Shown: piece by piece, positions 11,791-25,682 of the stretch
Layout: every line of letters starts with the position of its first letter
Position numbering within the stretch: the first letter of the stretch is position 1
From: Nymphaea colorata
Lineage: Eukaryota; Streptophyta; Magnoliopsida; Nymphaeales; Nymphaeaceae
Assembly: GCF_008831285.2 (NCBI RefSeq)
Contig: NC_045150.1
Coordinates: 16,367,362-16,431,361, forward strand
Direction of reading: 5' to 3'
Length of the DNA stretch: 64,000 bases
Position numbers and translations under genes: made by a program
The notes under the pieces: model-generated
What the model saw: only the letters and a program-made list of their open reading frames with translations
Databases searched by the model: none
Told to the model about the DNA's origin: nothing

Positions 11791-13369
11791 ATAGGAAAAT
11801 AGATTCAGAAAATCGCCCACATATCTAGGTTAAATAAAAGAACCAAAAATCTAGATAAAAAAAAAATTTCAAACTCAAATGTTTGTAGTGGAGCTCAAGA
11901 ATCAATTCCCAACGTCATTCGCAAGCTCGCCCTCGCTTTTCAATTTGACTCAGCTTCGTAAAATCCAAATCAGGATGTACATCCATATTTCAAGCCTAAG
12001 CACCTATCTAATCCATGATCCAACCTTTGTCATCGATCTGGACCCTCCCATTCAAGGAATTACATCCGGATTGAAAGCAAACCTGGAATCATAAAAAATG
12101 TTGCTAGACCCGTTTTATAAAAGGAATATTTTACCTCTTAAAAGTATTACATATTTTTGTTGCTAAACTTTTATTTTTTAGTGCGGGACCTACCTGGGGA
12201 AGCAACAAATTTTGGCAGCGCTTGGAACACAGCCTAGAGCTCTTGGTGCGCTACTAAGTGCTCTGGCATAGGGTGTTTGCATGGGCCAAGGGCTAATCTC
12301 CACAAGTCAAAACCTATAAAACAAAATAAAAATAAAAATAATTCAAAAAATGAAAAATTCATAAGAAATCTTGAGAAATTAAAACTCTTTCAAATGTTGA
12401 ATTTTGGCTTTATTTATTTTTACAAGCTAACCTTTGAGGAACTTGATCCTTGGGTATAAGCTAACCTTTGAGGAACTCCTTGAGCCCTCTAGCTAAGAGA
12501 TTGGAAGTCCTTTTTATCTCTCTTCCTTCATCTATTCTTCTCTCACTCTTTCAATACTTCTTTATCTTCAACCTTTGGATTCTCCTTCTTTTCCAACCTT
12601 CATCTTCAACCAGTGGAAAGGAGAGCATGTGGAACACCCTTGGAAAGCTTCTTCAACAAGTCAGAGTTCTCATCTCTTCTTGAACTATACCATCTCGAGG
12701 CATGTAGTCTCATTTTCTCTTGTTATTCCCTTCTTCCTTCCATTTACATCTCTATGAATAGATAATGTGGATGTATGGCTAGTTGATTGTTCTATTGATA
12801 GATGGATGAACGATGAGGATGAGAGCTTGAGGTGGGATTTATTTTTTCTTTTACATTGATTTTTTAGGTTGAGGATTGTCCAAACTCAAGAAAAACACCA
12901 TGAATACCGAGATGTTAAATGCATTTTAGTATTATCACTACGGTTAGTTTTGACATCTTTCAAATCTCATTCCATTGATAAGATACCTATTGATCGTCCT
13001 ATTAGTAGTCTTAAAAGAGTGATCCACCTTTAAAAGAGTGTCTTCCTAACGGGATTGAAGCACAAGAGAAGCCTTCTTCAACGATTGTTGTTTTTTTCTT
13101 TCATAGTTTAGTCTCTCTCTCCGGCACCCAATGGTGGGAAAGGCATACTTTTTTGCAATACATAAGAGTAAATGAAATATTTTTAATTTTGTCTATATAA
13201 CTTATTTTTAAAAAATTTTAAAAATAGGTCCTCCATCCATGAGCCCAATTGCTCTCCTGCCTACATAAAAATATTGAAGTTGAAAATTTTCAAATTTATC
13301 TCCTTAATCTTAATTTCTATATAAAAGAAATTGAGGGGTTAAAATATCACGTTATTATTTCATTTTTCT

Positions 13370-13950
13370 TCCTTCTTTTATCCGCACTTTCTTATTTTTC
13401 TTTTTTTCTCTTAGAATCTTTAATCTCTTTTATTATTCTCTTAAAATCTCTCTTTACGGATTTTCCTTTGTCTATTTCTTTTCTCTCCCTTAAAAATCTT
13501 TACATCTCTCTCACTTTCATTTTTTTCTTAAAATCGTTTGCCATTCTACTAGTTCTTCTGTCTTTATTTCATTTCTTTCTTTTCAAAATCTTTATCTGTC
13601 TCTCTCTCCCTCTGGGCACACATTTTTCACTTAAGCACCCTTGCTCTTCTACTAGTATCTTAAAAATATTATATATATATCTCTCTCTCTCATTTTCCCC
13701 TTAAAATCTCTTGCTCTTCTAGTAGTTTTTCTCTTAAAATCTCTCTAACTTCTACTAGTCTTTCTCTTTATTTCTTTCCACCCACCTATAAATCTTTCAT
13801 CTCTCTCTTAATTTTCTCTTAGAATCTCCTGCTCTTTTACTTGTTTTTTTCTGTCTATATTTTATCTCTTAAAATTTTTATGTCACCCTCTCTAACTTTT
13901 TCAATAAAGGTTTATGAAATACTTTCCTTTAAAAAGAATTTCCTTCCTTC
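13370..13950. repeat. CT-rich degenerate minisatellite (block B copy)
   Basis: Imperfect repeats of a unit like tctcttaaaatctcttgctc plus ttctactag, longer than the block A copy. It ends at the shared sequence ttcgctttataaagttttaa (about 13,950), which also occurs near 455 and, inverted, at 60,470. Confidence 0.7.
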
Positions 13951-14059
13951 GCTTTATAAAGTTTTTAACTTCTTTACCAAATAACACACCACATATAAGT
14001 TGAAGCTAACCTTTGGGTAAATATGAAATGATGGAGAATGAACATAGCTTTAAGATTAG

Positions 14060-14480
14060 TTACCCATGATAAAGGTGTCAGGAATGGCCAAGCCTCATAA
14101 TGACGGTCTAGTTCTTTTTTTTTTCTATTTACGTTTTTTAATACACTCCAAAAATAAAACCCAAACAAATTTTGGGATGCAAACAACCTTGTTTGCAGAG
14201 GAGGCAATGTCAAGCTGGGTGAGGACACATATTCCAATGCTCCACAATACTTCAATATAAAGTAGCATCCTTAAACTTTGAACTCTTACTGGCAAATAAT
14301 TTTATGAAAGTGGCCATCAGCGTGTTCATGGGTTTGGCTTCATGCATTTTTTGTATGCTTAAAAGGATTGAAGTTTTTACTTTCTTTGATATAACACCAA
14401 GCTTCGTCTTGACATTGGTGGATTCACTTCCTAGGAAATAGAATGAAGATTTTCCAAGTTTCACTTTTACTTGTAGGGGG
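14060..14480 (-). mobile_element. Ty1/copia reverse-transcriptase remnant (block B)
   Basis: A minus-strand ORF (14,252-14,464) reads KTKLGVISKKVKTSILLSIQ, then KMHEAKPMNTLMATFIKLFA and SKFKDATLY. This is the copia RT/RNase H junction, where K(M/F)-DAKPV-TP and SKFKDATLYRSIVGALQY are typical. It breaks immediately after DATLY and continues in other frames toward 14,066. Its copies in blocks A and C are broken differently. Confidence 0.75.
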
Positions 14481-15646
14481 AGGGGTCTTCTATTTAACTA
14501 ACAGTGTCATTTTCATCTTTTTGATCATTTTTAGTCTATAACACATTGTCGTTTGTTAGAGGGCCATTACACATAACATGGTCCAATAACACAATGTTGC
14601 TCACAGCATATAATTATCATCCTCCTCATTCAAGGGGTTTCTTTTGATAAAATTGGACTTCAGTCCAAAACGTACTACATTGTTCATTTTCATTCATTCT
14701 TCTTGTTGTGCATGTTTTGGTAGGTTTGACAGACTGTGCTGAGCATATAGTACACCAAAATTTTAGAAAATTGAAAGGATTTATGTGAGCTATGGTTATT
14801 GAGGTGTCCTTACTTACAATAAGGCACAAACATATGCAATAATGGACAAAGTTCCAAGCCTCTTTCACGTAACCTGCATTGTAAATGTGTGAGTTGTTCT
14901 ACAAGATTGGTCACCCAAATGCCTTAGGAATAGAACACACAAGCATATTAATCATATCTTTATTAAATCCTATATCCAACTGTAATTGAGCAATCCTAAA
15001 TCCTATATCCAACTGTCATTGTGTCTATGGATATATTTGAATTATCCTTCTATCATTCTTGTCTTCTGTTGTATCCTTCACAGCCCTACAACTACTTCCT
15101 TCATGTCCATTCTCTCATTTGGATACACCCTTGAACATGACAGGCCTATCTCCATGATCATCACCAGCAGATCATTCATACCAGCTGATCTTTCACTTGG
15201 CATAGTATTGCTTTCATTCAAAAGAAGGCTGTCAATGACATCTGAAATTGCAACAGGAAATGCTTCAGCCACCCATTGCCTCAAACTAAAATCCCTGTCA
15301 AACTGTTCATCAGTAGGATTTCTTCCTGTAAACACCTCAAGGAGGAGAATTCTGCAGCTGCAGACATCAGCTTTGGTTGACACCTTTCCAGCCATTCCAA
15401 ATTCTAATTCAACCATTCAACAATATTAAACATGATTAGGGAGCCCCAAAATAATTGGATAATGTTAATGCATGACACAATAGCATTGATTGCTCCCTAA
15501 TGGATTTAAGATCAATTGAACCTCCAATCCTGCCTTTCTCATTTTGTATTCTCATGCACATCTAAAAAGAATACAAGATTATTGTATAGAGCAGAAGTCC
15601 AATATATATGATGTTCAAGTACCCTTAAAGAAATCAAACATGTATC

Positions 15647-15669
15647 CATATATATATATATAGGGATAC

Positions 15670-15719
<50 letters not shown>
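15647..15719. repeat. (TA)n microsatellite in RLK-B intron, acceptor side
   Basis: Two TA runs separated by tagggatacatatg. The equivalent position in RLK-A (about 2,140-2,150) has only an oligo-T run, so the expansion arose after the copies separated. Confidence 0.9.
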
Positions 15720-15722
<3 letters not shown>

Positions 15723-16270
15723 GGAGCCTGTGAGGTTTGTTGAGGTTCATTAATTGTATGGTGTTGCTTTCAACTCTCCGGTGACAGATCTCCACGTTCT
15801 TCTAAATATCTCACAAATTGTGTGAATTATTTAATAGTGTCAATTGTCAGCCAATCTTAGGCCATTCGGTAGACAGGTACGTGTGATTAGGGATTTTTAA
15901 TACAAGGAACAAAAATTACAGCTTATGTTAAGGAAGAAGATCAATTGAAGACTATTGCTTGTTGAAAATATGTCACCAACACATATTTGTGTACATGAGC
16001 ACAAAAGAATGCAAAAACTAGTATGCAACACCACAAGCCATATGAACAACAAATAGGTCATCCAAAAATAGTTAATCAATGACCTCTACATTATTGAGCT
16101 AGGAACCGCCTGTGCATGTCTTTATGTGTGAACTTACCAAATCATGATGATTCGATGGATCATGGGTTTTTGCACATCAATTAATGTATTTATTGATATT
16201 ATATTGTGAATCATACAAACACACACAGAAACACTGAAAAGAGTATAATTACCTGGACCACATAAGTCAG

Positions 16271-16305
<35 letters not shown>

Positions 16306-16686
16306 GATAGAGAGAGAGAAAAAAATTGGTAAAAACTAGACACTTTAACATTTTTTCTTAAAACATATTTTAAAATAAAATATTTACAGCCTAAATATTT
16401 ATAAAAATATTTTGATATAAAAACATGCTTTGAATCAAGTTGTTTTTTGTAAAAAGTTGATTTGTCTATTATCAAAATATTGATGCTATGATAGCCATTC
16501 CTTTTTGCTAATTATGAAAACACTATTAAAGCCCCAAAATGATCAACTTAATATATATTTTGTGTTAATCTATTCTTATACTTAAGATTATATTGGTAAG
16601 GTTACATTAAAAAAAACACTTTAAATAACATAATTAAAGGGTCTGGTTTTTGTCCCTGACGTGTTCGTCTGGTTTCTACAAATCAC

Positions 16687-16821
<135 letters not shown>

Positions 16822-18763
16822 AGAGAGAAAACAGTCCACTAGAACTGGCAAAACCACTCACTTTCTCTATCTCTCTTTATTTCACCTCACCTTCTCTTGG
16901 GCCCCTCCCATACACTCCCCCCTCCCTTTCTCAATCTCTCCATCAGAGCATTATTGAAGAGAAAGACTGTACACACACATACTCACACATCGAGACAGAC
17001 AAAATTTATAAAATTAAGAGATAGTACCAGGTGCAATGCATCCCATGGTTCCAAGGGTGGTGGTAAGAGTCGATGACTTGTGACCAACTATAAACTTTGT
17101 GATGCCAAAATCACCAACCTATGCAGTCATGCTTTCGTCTAGAAGTACATTACGTGACTTCAGATCACAATGAAGTATCATCTCCGAGTAACCATGGTGA
17201 AGATACTCTAAAGCACAAGCGACATCTATCATGATATTCAATCTTTGGAAGAGATTCAAGTGATGGGCACCCGAATGTAGACAAACTTCCAGGCTCCCAA
17301 GAGGCATGTATTGGAGAACTAAAGCCTAGAAATCTTCATTACAGCAAGACGTAATGACTTCAACAAGGTTTCGGTGCCTGATTTGGTGCAACATTGTGCA
17401 TTCAATGTCAAAACTTTTAGATGCTCCCTCAAATGACAAATTAAGGACCTTAACAGGCACTGTTGTTCCATCTGCTAGAATTCCTTTGTACATTGAACCA
17501 AAGCTTCCACTCCCAAGAAGTTTGCATCACTGAAATTGCTCGTTGCATGCGATATCTCTCTTTAAGAAATCACTGCGAGTGTAACTCCTCGTAATCTTTC
17601 AATGTCGTCAGGACACTTTGACAACTCCCTGTTTCTATAGCATGAGTACCAATGAGTGTGCAAACAAAGACCAAAAGTGCTGAGCCTCCTATTGCGCAAG
17701 CAGCGACGACTCTAGCCGCATTGCTCTTACATTGCCTCTCTGTTTTGTCTAAGCACAATGGGACATGGAATTTGGGAGCTCCACATAGTGCATAGTTCCC
17801 TAGGAACGACTCGGCAGAAAGGTTTGCAAACTTTGCACAACTTGGAATCTCGCCTTCCAATAGATTGAAGGACAAGTCCAAGGCCTGGATGTGTTGAAGT
17901 TTCTCCAATGATTTTGGTATCTCTTTGGAAAGCTTCTTTTGGGAAAGGTCAATAGTGTCAAGGTTTAGCATGTGATCAAGTTGTTCGGGAGTGTGACCAT
18001 CAATTGTGTTCCAAGAGAGATTCAAATACTCCAGCATTTGGAGCTTTGATAATGATGCAGGCAACTCTCCACTCAGCTTGTTTGCAGAGATATCCATGTT
18101 GATCATCATGGCAAAATTCCCGAGACCCAAAGGCAAGTGACTAGCGAAGGAGTTGTCCCACAAGTATAGCTCCCACAAGTCCTTCAACTCACAAAGATCA
18201 GGTGGTAGTGTTGATGATAAATTGTTTGAGCTTAGACCCAGCCTTTGCAAACTAGTGAGATTTTTTATAGAGCTTGAAACTGACCCAGTTATCATGTTGT
18301 GTCTAATATCAAAAGCGTACATGTGGACCAACTGGTAGATTGATAGTGGGATTGAGCCTTCTAATGCATTGTTGTCGAGAAGCAACACCTGTAAGCTGTG
18401 CATCTGTCCTATATTTGGTGGAATGAGCCCTTTTATTTTGTTGGAACTCAAATCTAAGTCAATTAACTTGGTCAAGTTGGCAAGGCTATGGATAGTACCT
18501 TCAATCTGATTAGAGGAAAGGACAAGTTTCGACAAGGTAGTTGTCAAGCTTCCATCAGAGGCAGGAAGAATACTGTTCAAAAGGTTATCTAATAGATAAA
18601 CTTCGTCTAGCATCTGACACTGGGTGAAGGATGTGAGAATGGAGAGCTCACGGTTGCCAGGGACATTAGTCAACATATTTCCCCAAAGGGAAAGGTATAT
18701 GAGTTGTGACAGACTACCTAGTTCTAATGGTATTGGACCACTAAATTTATTCCTTTCTGCATA

Positions 18764-19577
18764 GAAAAGGATAGAAGGGCATGCCTAGTTTACTTCAAGG
18801 CCGCCTTCAACATTCACCGTATCCATCCAGAACCTGTTGTAGACAGTACTCTTCACCATCTCAGTTCCAGGCAATCTTGATGCTCACTTCTTGACACCAG
18901 AAGCATCCCTTCCAGCAGAAACAATATCCTGGACATCGACATTTTCTCCAATATATTCTTCCTTTTGGCAAGATACCATCATTTACTGATTACAAGATTA
19001 GCTCTTGACAGAATTATAATGAAAGATATTTGGAAAATGGAAACAGATCTACCGCAAGTGGTAGGTGCGAGAAGCCCTAGTCGTCCTACTCTTCAGTCTT
19101 CACATTCATCTTTTTCATCAGGCCTTGTTAGTTAATAGAGGCATCATTATGTCTGATATTGATCGATCTCAAACAATTTGATATGAAAAAAATTTAATAT
19201 CTGATTAAGAAATCAGATCGATTCAGATTTAAGAAATGACATCTGATTGAATTCAGATATATATAAATATGTGGATTTAGATCAAATTTAATTGTAAATG
19301 AATATCATATATCCAATGCTCTTACATGAAAATTGGCCAAATATGGTTCAAAATAATTTGGAGTCGAATTCTATGAATGTAAAAAATGAATTCAGATCAA
19401 ATTCAAATTTACATTAAATCCCCCCATCCACCTGCCACTTGTTAAAAGCCTCCATTAATGTCAAATGAGTTCCAAAATTCCATATCAAGCTATAAGTTTT
19501 CCCACTCAACTTCGGCCTCTGTAGGTAGGACCTGCTGTTGCCCCAAATATATTGTTCACTGTCCATTCAATGAACCT
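18764..19577. other. Sequence 5' of RLK-B, with an unidentified coding-like scrap
   Basis: Homology to the other RLKs ends abruptly here. On the minus strand 18,790-18,960 gives EEYIGENVDVQDIVSAGRDA, a stop, then LPGTEMVKSTVYNRFWMD and TVNVEGGLE. This has the composition of real protein but I do not recognise it. The rest (19,140-19,440) is AT-rich with repeated atctgatt/aattcagat words and looks like decayed repeat. Confidence 0.4.
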
Positions 19578-19690
19578 GGCATCAATTAATGGCAATATTA
19601 TTTGATAGAGTCAACAACTACTTTTCTAATGGGCCATTTTTGGACTTCGCCATTTTGAATGATTGCCAGAAGGGAGATCCCACCTTATTT
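19578..19690. repeat. Direct repeat R1 (pair with 23,682-23,790)
   Basis: The sequence containing aatattatttgatagagtca and acttttctaatgggccattt recurs in the same orientation about 4.1 kb away. No target duplication or terminal inverted repeat was found that would make the interval a single element. Confidence 0.7.
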
Positions 19691-19754
19691 ATGTCAGCAC
19701 TTGATGCCTTCCTAGGCAGTTATGTCGCCCTACTTATGCAGCTGCTCAAGTTGT

Positions 19755-19890
19755 TGTATATAAAACATTATTATGTGGCTATTTGTCACTACTGACGCCT
19801 TTTTGGACATATATAAAACATTAGTATGTATCTATTTGTCACTAGTGACGCCTTTTGGACATACATAAAACATTTGTCACTAGTAACTGC
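19755..19890. repeat. Minisatellite, unit about 55 bp, roughly 2.5 copies
   Basis: The unit contains ataaaacattagtatg, ctatttgtcactagtgac and gccttttggacat. The third copy has an internal deletion. Confidence 0.8.
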
Positions 19891-19899
19891 CTAGGAAGG

Positions 19900-21580
19900 C
19901 ATACAGGTATGACACCATTTCCGAAGTCACTGGTAGTACTGTTGATGACTCGTTATTATCGTGCCTATCCTAAATAATTGTCATTTCTAATATGATTTTT
20001 CACTAAATTAATCCAATCAAATATGTAAATCATGCATTCATTATTTCCCACGTCTTGTAGATATGCTTTAATTGGTTTTGATTTAGATTGTTAGAAAAGT
20101 GGTTCTTTTCCATCATGAAGTTCCTTTTTTTTTTGCCTAATTATTTACGGCCATTCAGGTTTTCTCACTTAATTAGAAATGCTACTATGGGCATTAAAAA
20201 TATTAATCGCTTATATTAACATCTGTTGATTTTTAAGCTACAAAGTGGGTACTTAAAAATTCTTGCTAAGGGTATAAACAGAATTTTACAGGACAAAGCT
20301 GTAAAATGTCAAACCATTGGTTTTCACATACTTTTATTTAACGTCTTATCTGTACAATAGGCAATTACCTTTTTAGGTAGATCATTTATAGGTTTTCACT
20401 AGAGATCAATATGAATCACTTAGTTCTCGTGGAAAATTACACCTTATCTGTAACTTTATATAACCAACTTCCAAAAACATCCATATTTTTCTCTTCAAAA
20501 TTGTCCTTAAATTACATAGTCCAACTTATTGACTCTTGACCTTGAGGACAAATTTGTCCAAGTTACAAAAGGAAGGGGAGGATGGAATAGGATAACTTGA
20601 CAAACAAGGAGATGAATCTGGAGCATAGGCAATAAAGTCAAGACGATTTTACGAGACCGAGCATGTTCGACATAAAACAAATATCTGATACTTTACAGAA
20701 AGGCTTTCACTACCAACTTGCTCAAAATAAAATTCAGTTCACTTGGAACGCTTGAATTTCAAATGATAGAGAGATGTTTTTGTGATGAATTACAGAGAAG
20801 TGAAACAAGTATTCATCACAGCAATCGGCCTGCCAATTCCTGCTGGCCCAACCCCTGCAGGTTCAGGCCTCTGCTTCCAAGGCTTGGTTGACTCTTCGTC
20901 CATCCCTAATCTCATGCGTCATTTCGGTAGCGGTGATTCCTATGCACAACAGGAGAACTACTTCATCGGACAGTCGACTGTCCTGCCTAGATTATCAAAG
21001 CCTTCATGCAGCAATATAGGTGAAAATGAGGGCCCTAAATTTAACTTAGATCCAAGCCCGAACAACTTATACAGAGAAAAACCGTAAGGTGTCTCAACGT
21101 TCAAAATAATTTTTAATAATAAACTTATCAAAGTTTACTTAATAAAAGCTCAATTACCAAACAAATAAAAGTTCAAAAAATGATCTCAACCAATGATGAC
21201 ATAAATGCACCAAGTACACTTAAATAATATACTTGCACTATTTGTCAAGATGAAACTTACAAAAGTGAAGTACAAGAACTCACCTCAACAAGCTCATGTA
21301 GTGAACTATCACCCAACATCCCCGCACTTGAGCACACACTTGAGACTCTCACACTCCAACTCACAAAGTGAGCACATGAACTCACTAAACTCTTGCTCAA
21401 GAGAGTCACCACTCTCTTGATAATAGACACAAAGGCCAGCACCCCTATTTAAAGGGATTGAGAAGGTCGTTGGTGAAGGTTCCACCACTTTACAAAAGGA
21501 GGCTTATGATTTTTTGCGGGAGTTGGTGATGACTCTTTACAATCTCCCCCTCATTACCGACTCTCTACTCTTGACTCTTA
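19900..21580. other. Intergenic, no gene recognised
   Basis: AT-rich sequence. A 101-codon plus-strand ORF (20,782-21,087) contains a Pro/Gly-rich run (GLPIPAGPTPAGSG), but it has no recognised domain and no homologue in the window. I would not call it a gene. At 21,290-21,400 there is a patch of repeated cacactc/gagcaca words. Confidence 0.4.
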
Positions 21581-21584
21581 ACAT

Positions 21585-22030
21585 TTTTCTAAGCTTAGTG
21601 ATTGTTTGTACTAGCAAAGCCATTGGTATAGATGTTAGCGACTTGATCTTTTGAAGCGATTGAATGCAACTGAATCTCTCATTTGAGTACATTCTCTCTG
21701 CTAAAATGATGTTTCACATCTATATATTCCATTTGAACATGAAAGACATGATTCTTTGAAAGTCTAATTGCACTTTGATTATTGCAGTAGAGCCTCATTA
21801 CAATTCTACATCTTATTTAATGTCTTTTAAAAGGTCGCATAAACCACACACATTCTTTTGCTGCTCTATACTCTGTTTTTGTTGTAGGCAGTGAAACTGT
21901 TGGTGGTCTCTTACTACACCATGAAATTGCACTACTTCCAAGACTGGATGTATATCCAATGGTTGATCTTCGAGTCATTAAGTCTTCAACATAATTTGCA
22001 TCACAATGACCAGCAACTTGACAAGTTGAT
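21585..22030 (-). mobile_element. Ty1/copia RNase H remnant
   Basis: On the minus strand the sequence gives GHCDANYVEDLMTRRSTIGY, then SSAISWCSKRPPTVSLPTTK and TEYRAAKECVWF. These correspond to the copia RNase H motifs GY-DADWAG, RRSTTGY, ISW-SKKQPTVS and EAEYRA. The first catalytic Asp region (DAN) and the TEYRA Glu are recognisable. Later it continues as RLSKNHVFHVQMEYIDVKHH (the usual form is NPVFHARTKHIDI). Stops and frameshifts are frequent, and no LTRs are found at either side. Confidence 0.8.
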
Positions 22031-23681
22031 CCTATGTGTGCTTAAGGACTAGTAACAAACTGTTACTACTACCAAGCACCTTTATGTATGTAATAGCTAT
22101 AAAGAGATTGGAAAAAAAAAAAACAAAGCCATCCTTCTCAAAGGGATCGGATGACATTAAGAGAGGGCTGGGTAATTCTGGACAGCCAGAGTCACCATTT
22201 AATTTTTTCATATATAAATATATAATTATACATAGGTCGCATGTTGTAAGAGCACCTATCCAATGAGTTCATTAGGTGGGTGGAAGGGGAGTCATGGGAA
22301 CCATGCCATGTGGGTCCACAACAAAGAAAAGCTGATTTTTCAGCCTGTTTTTGTTTTAATTAATATGAATATATCTTTCTCTCTCTCTCTCTCTCAAATA
22401 TAATATAGTAATCACACCCTCTTAAAATGGGCCAGTTCCACCTCCATTAAAAGCATCCCATTTATTTTTAGCATGGATGTTAGTTTAGACTCAATTTCAA
22501 CAACACCTTAACTCATTCCATAACATAACAACTCTTTCACATGAGCCGAGGGTAATCAAAGCAATTTCTACATCTCATATGCCAATATTTCCTTTATGTC
22601 TCTCATGCCATGTATATTTCTTAAGCAATTGCTATGGAGACTAAGATCATCCCCTAGAGCTCTATTACATGTCTGGTTTGTTTGGATGGACAAGTTTCAA
22701 TCATAAAAGAACTTGAAGTTGAGAAATGATCTAATGGGAGTTAATTTGTGCTAAGTCGAAATGTTTGTACACAATTAGAAGAAAACGATTATCTTCTGCA
22801 TGTTCCATTTTGGAAACATAGCATATTACTTCACAATCTAGATGACATGCACATTGAACGGAATGTATCACAACATCATAGTTAGGCTATTGATCTTGAA
22901 TAAGAAATCCAAAGATCATTTGAATGCTCATTAGACATGAAAGGAATGAACATAAGGCCATCACTTGATAAGCAACATCAGACAGAGTTGCACCTTCTAT
23001 GTGTTCGCCTACTTGAGTATGCATGTTTTACCCTTTATAACATAACTAGTGGACGATCGAGTTGGTCCTTCATCGGCCATCGACCATTATTTGCATGATC
23101 ATATCCAACAGTAAGATAAATTTCTTGGTGATTCATGTTCATGATTTCATCTTACTTTAGGTAGCTAAATGAGTCTAGATTCAAGACTTGATGCCTTCAT
23201 TAGCAACTGCATAAGATTTTATATATACAATATCTCACACATTCATTATCTTAGCACAATATCTCAAACACGTTGCCTCATACACATTACATATGTTATG
23301 AGACTATTTTAAGCTGATTAAACGCAACAAGCACTTTTCTATGATTTATTGGAGCCCAAAAGTAGCCAAATTCAGCGGATTGAGATATGTCTAGTGGGGA
23401 TGGTGATACTAATATATACATACCTATCTTACTAACCTCCAAATCGGACATATACCTAAAGCATAATATTTATGCATGGCTACCTCATGATTTCCAAAAT
23501 TAACATGATGCCATGAAACTTCTTGCTAGTGACATAGTTTTATGTGCTTTTGATGATTTTTAATGGACGAGATGGCAGATGAGTCTGTTTCTATAGGATT
23601 GTCTATACTTTCAGGACTAGCAGCAGTTGTAGCAAACATGAATTAGTTGAGTAATAATATCGCATATGATTTTTCGAATTT
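22030..23681. other. Intergenic, no gene recognised
   Basis: AT-rich sequence without any ORF I can support. There is a short (CT)n run at 22,376-22,396 and scattered oligo-A runs. Nothing conserved elsewhere in the window was noticed except the repeat at its right edge. Confidence 0.4.
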
Positions 23682-23790
23682 GGCATCTATTGATGTCAAT
23701 ATTATTTGATAGAGTCAACAACGACTTTTCTAATGGGCCATTTAAGAAGTTCACCATTCCGAATGATTGCTAAAAGAGAGACCCCACTTG
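23682..23790. repeat. Direct repeat R1' (pair with 19,578-19,690)
   Basis: The second copy of the aatattatttgatagagtca element, diverged by small changes. A poly-A stretch with GA interruptions follows at 23,922-23,970. Confidence 0.7.
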
Positions 23791-24251
23791 GGAATGAAGA
23801 GCAATTAATAGACCCAACAACCACACGGTAAGTCAAGTCAGCCTGTTTGTTGTTTAATAAAAACAAGTGGCCGATCTGTTCATGGTAAGTCAAGTCTTTT
23901 ATCATATGTTTGAATGAGAAGCCCAAAAAAAAAAAAAAAAAAAGAAAAGAAAAAAGAAGAAAAAACAAAGAACCGAAGGACTCTCAATTCTTCCTGCCTC
24001 TTAGTCATGGGTTGTGTCCAGACCTTAGTCAAGCTCTCTCACAATGGCAGGAGAGCTCCTGCCAATGCCTTACGCGGATCTCAGCATCCATGTTGTTATG
24101 AAATCTACAAACTACATATGCATGATTTGATAAAACATGTTGGATCCTAGGAAAGATTCGACCCTCGGATCTCAGATCCAAGGCAATACAAGGAAGGGCA
24201 CATATTTTATACATGGATTTGGACTATATAAACCTCACTCCTTAAGGGTTG

Positions 24252-24440
24252 ATAATTGTCATTTTCAAAAAGTGTTAATGAAGCCAAATGAATTTTGGCT
24301 GCTGTACCCCTAACCCACTTTTTCTAAGGGTATAGTATAGTGATGCTAATTGTCATTTTCAAAAAGCTTTACTGAAGCCAACTGAATTTTGGCTGCTTTA
24401 TGACTGATCCATTTTATTTGATGGGTGTAGTATAGCTGAT
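24252..24440. repeat. Two-copy tandem repeat of about 95 bp in D1
   Basis: Each unit starts aattgtcattttcaaaaag, passes through aatgaagccaa and ttttggctgct, and ends at tagtatag-tgat. The same two units are present in D2 (42,383-42,570), so they predate the D duplication. Confidence 0.85.
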
Positions 24441-24621
24441 CTGATTGACGGGTTGATCAAAGTTCAGTCATCAATTCCATTTTAATGGGTGCTATTTTTT
24501 TGTATTGTAAACAGTGGATCCTCTTTCGAGTATCTCCTCTTCATCTGACAAACACTTGTTCCAATGATGCAAACTTTTTGCTCATCTCTGCTGTATATAG
24601 CCAACCTTTTTCTCATCTCTG

Positions 24622-24672
<51 letters not shown>

Positions 24673-24811
24673 AACACATGCATGCCCATTTTGTTGTTCA
24701 ATTAAAGGCAACATTGACTTCTTCCGTGTATCTATTTGCTCATTGGATGCTTGAGCAGGCAAGAAGGAAAATAGAGAGAGAAGCGGTCGTGCAAATCATC
24801 TCAGCTCACGG

Positions 24812-24853
<42 letters not shown>

Positions 24854-25682
24854 GTGTCCTTGTGCTGATCAATAGTTTCAAGAGGACCACGTGAACTAGA
24901 AATTACCCATTTTTGAAGATGTCAATAGTAAATTTACATTTTCGTTTAATGGATTATGTTGCAATGAAAAAACGGGCAATTATGTGTTGGGAACCCGCAG
25001 GGAGTGGAAAACCGTGGATGCATGAAAGGAAAACAATGGAATGTTGGGCACCCAAAAAGAGTGAAAAACTGTGGATGAAAGGAAAAACTATGGAAAGTTA
25101 ATGACAATATTCAAACAACCCCTTACCAAACAGAAAAGGCGGACATCTCCTTTAGGATGATCCCAAGTTACGTTCCGGACGATCTACAGATCATCTTACC
25201 TTCTTAACCCAGGCCTCATGAAACTCATGCCTGTCCCCACCTTACCTGCTCAACTCAGGCCCCATGAAAGTTGAATCTCTCAAGATCCACGCTATTGGCT
25301 CTCGGGTCGCAATCCATATGATGAATCAGCCTAGTCTGACCTGCACATTTCTTAGTTCAAGGTGTTAAAATGGATAAAGGATCATAATGACAACTATTTG
25401 CTTGTCAAACCTAGTTTACATGGGAAACTACTTTTACCATTGGGTTTCCAATCGTAAAAACGTATCACTTCTTACTGCTGCCTACAGTTGCCTAGTAGAG
25501 GAACTTCATGGTGTGCTAAAGGGTGCAAAGTGGCTGGTCGAGCTGGAGAGCCCATAAGAGTTTGGTAGTTAGCTCGATTCTTATAGATGCCATTTCTTTG
25601 AAGTACAAAAGGCATCATACAGTACTCTTGAGTTAAACGAAATAACCATCAGTTCACGGCTGTGAACCCAAGACAAGGGCAA

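Larger units (their letters stand above)
9430..13370. mobile_element. Block B distal half: degenerate retroelement sequence
   Basis: This interval is an inverted copy of about 60,950-64,000. It holds a copia RNase H end on the minus strand near 10,300-10,450 (read as HNRSKHIEVDVHFVGGKVAQ, then GTIVVRYTIQRA). A field of degenerate agatccaaa words lies at 11,420-11,780, and a segment at 12,180-12,270 is rich in gctctagg/gcgctt words. The part at 12,480-12,900 has LTR-like composition. ORFs at 9,670-10,104, 12,468-12,757 and 13,249-13,704 show no domain and are not preserved in block C, so I treat them as chance. No intact retroelement can be delimited. Confidence 0.65.

Noticed and set aside
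20782-21087. 101-codon plus-strand ORF with Pro/Gly-rich start
   Set aside because: No recognisable domain, no homologue in the window, no supporting promoter or splice signals; length is within chance for this region.
19578-23790. Interval between the two R1 direct repeats as a single LTR element
   Set aside because: The repeats are only about 110 bp, lack TG...CA ends, and no PBS, PPT or ordered gag-pol lies between; the RNase H relic is on the opposite strand and isolated.
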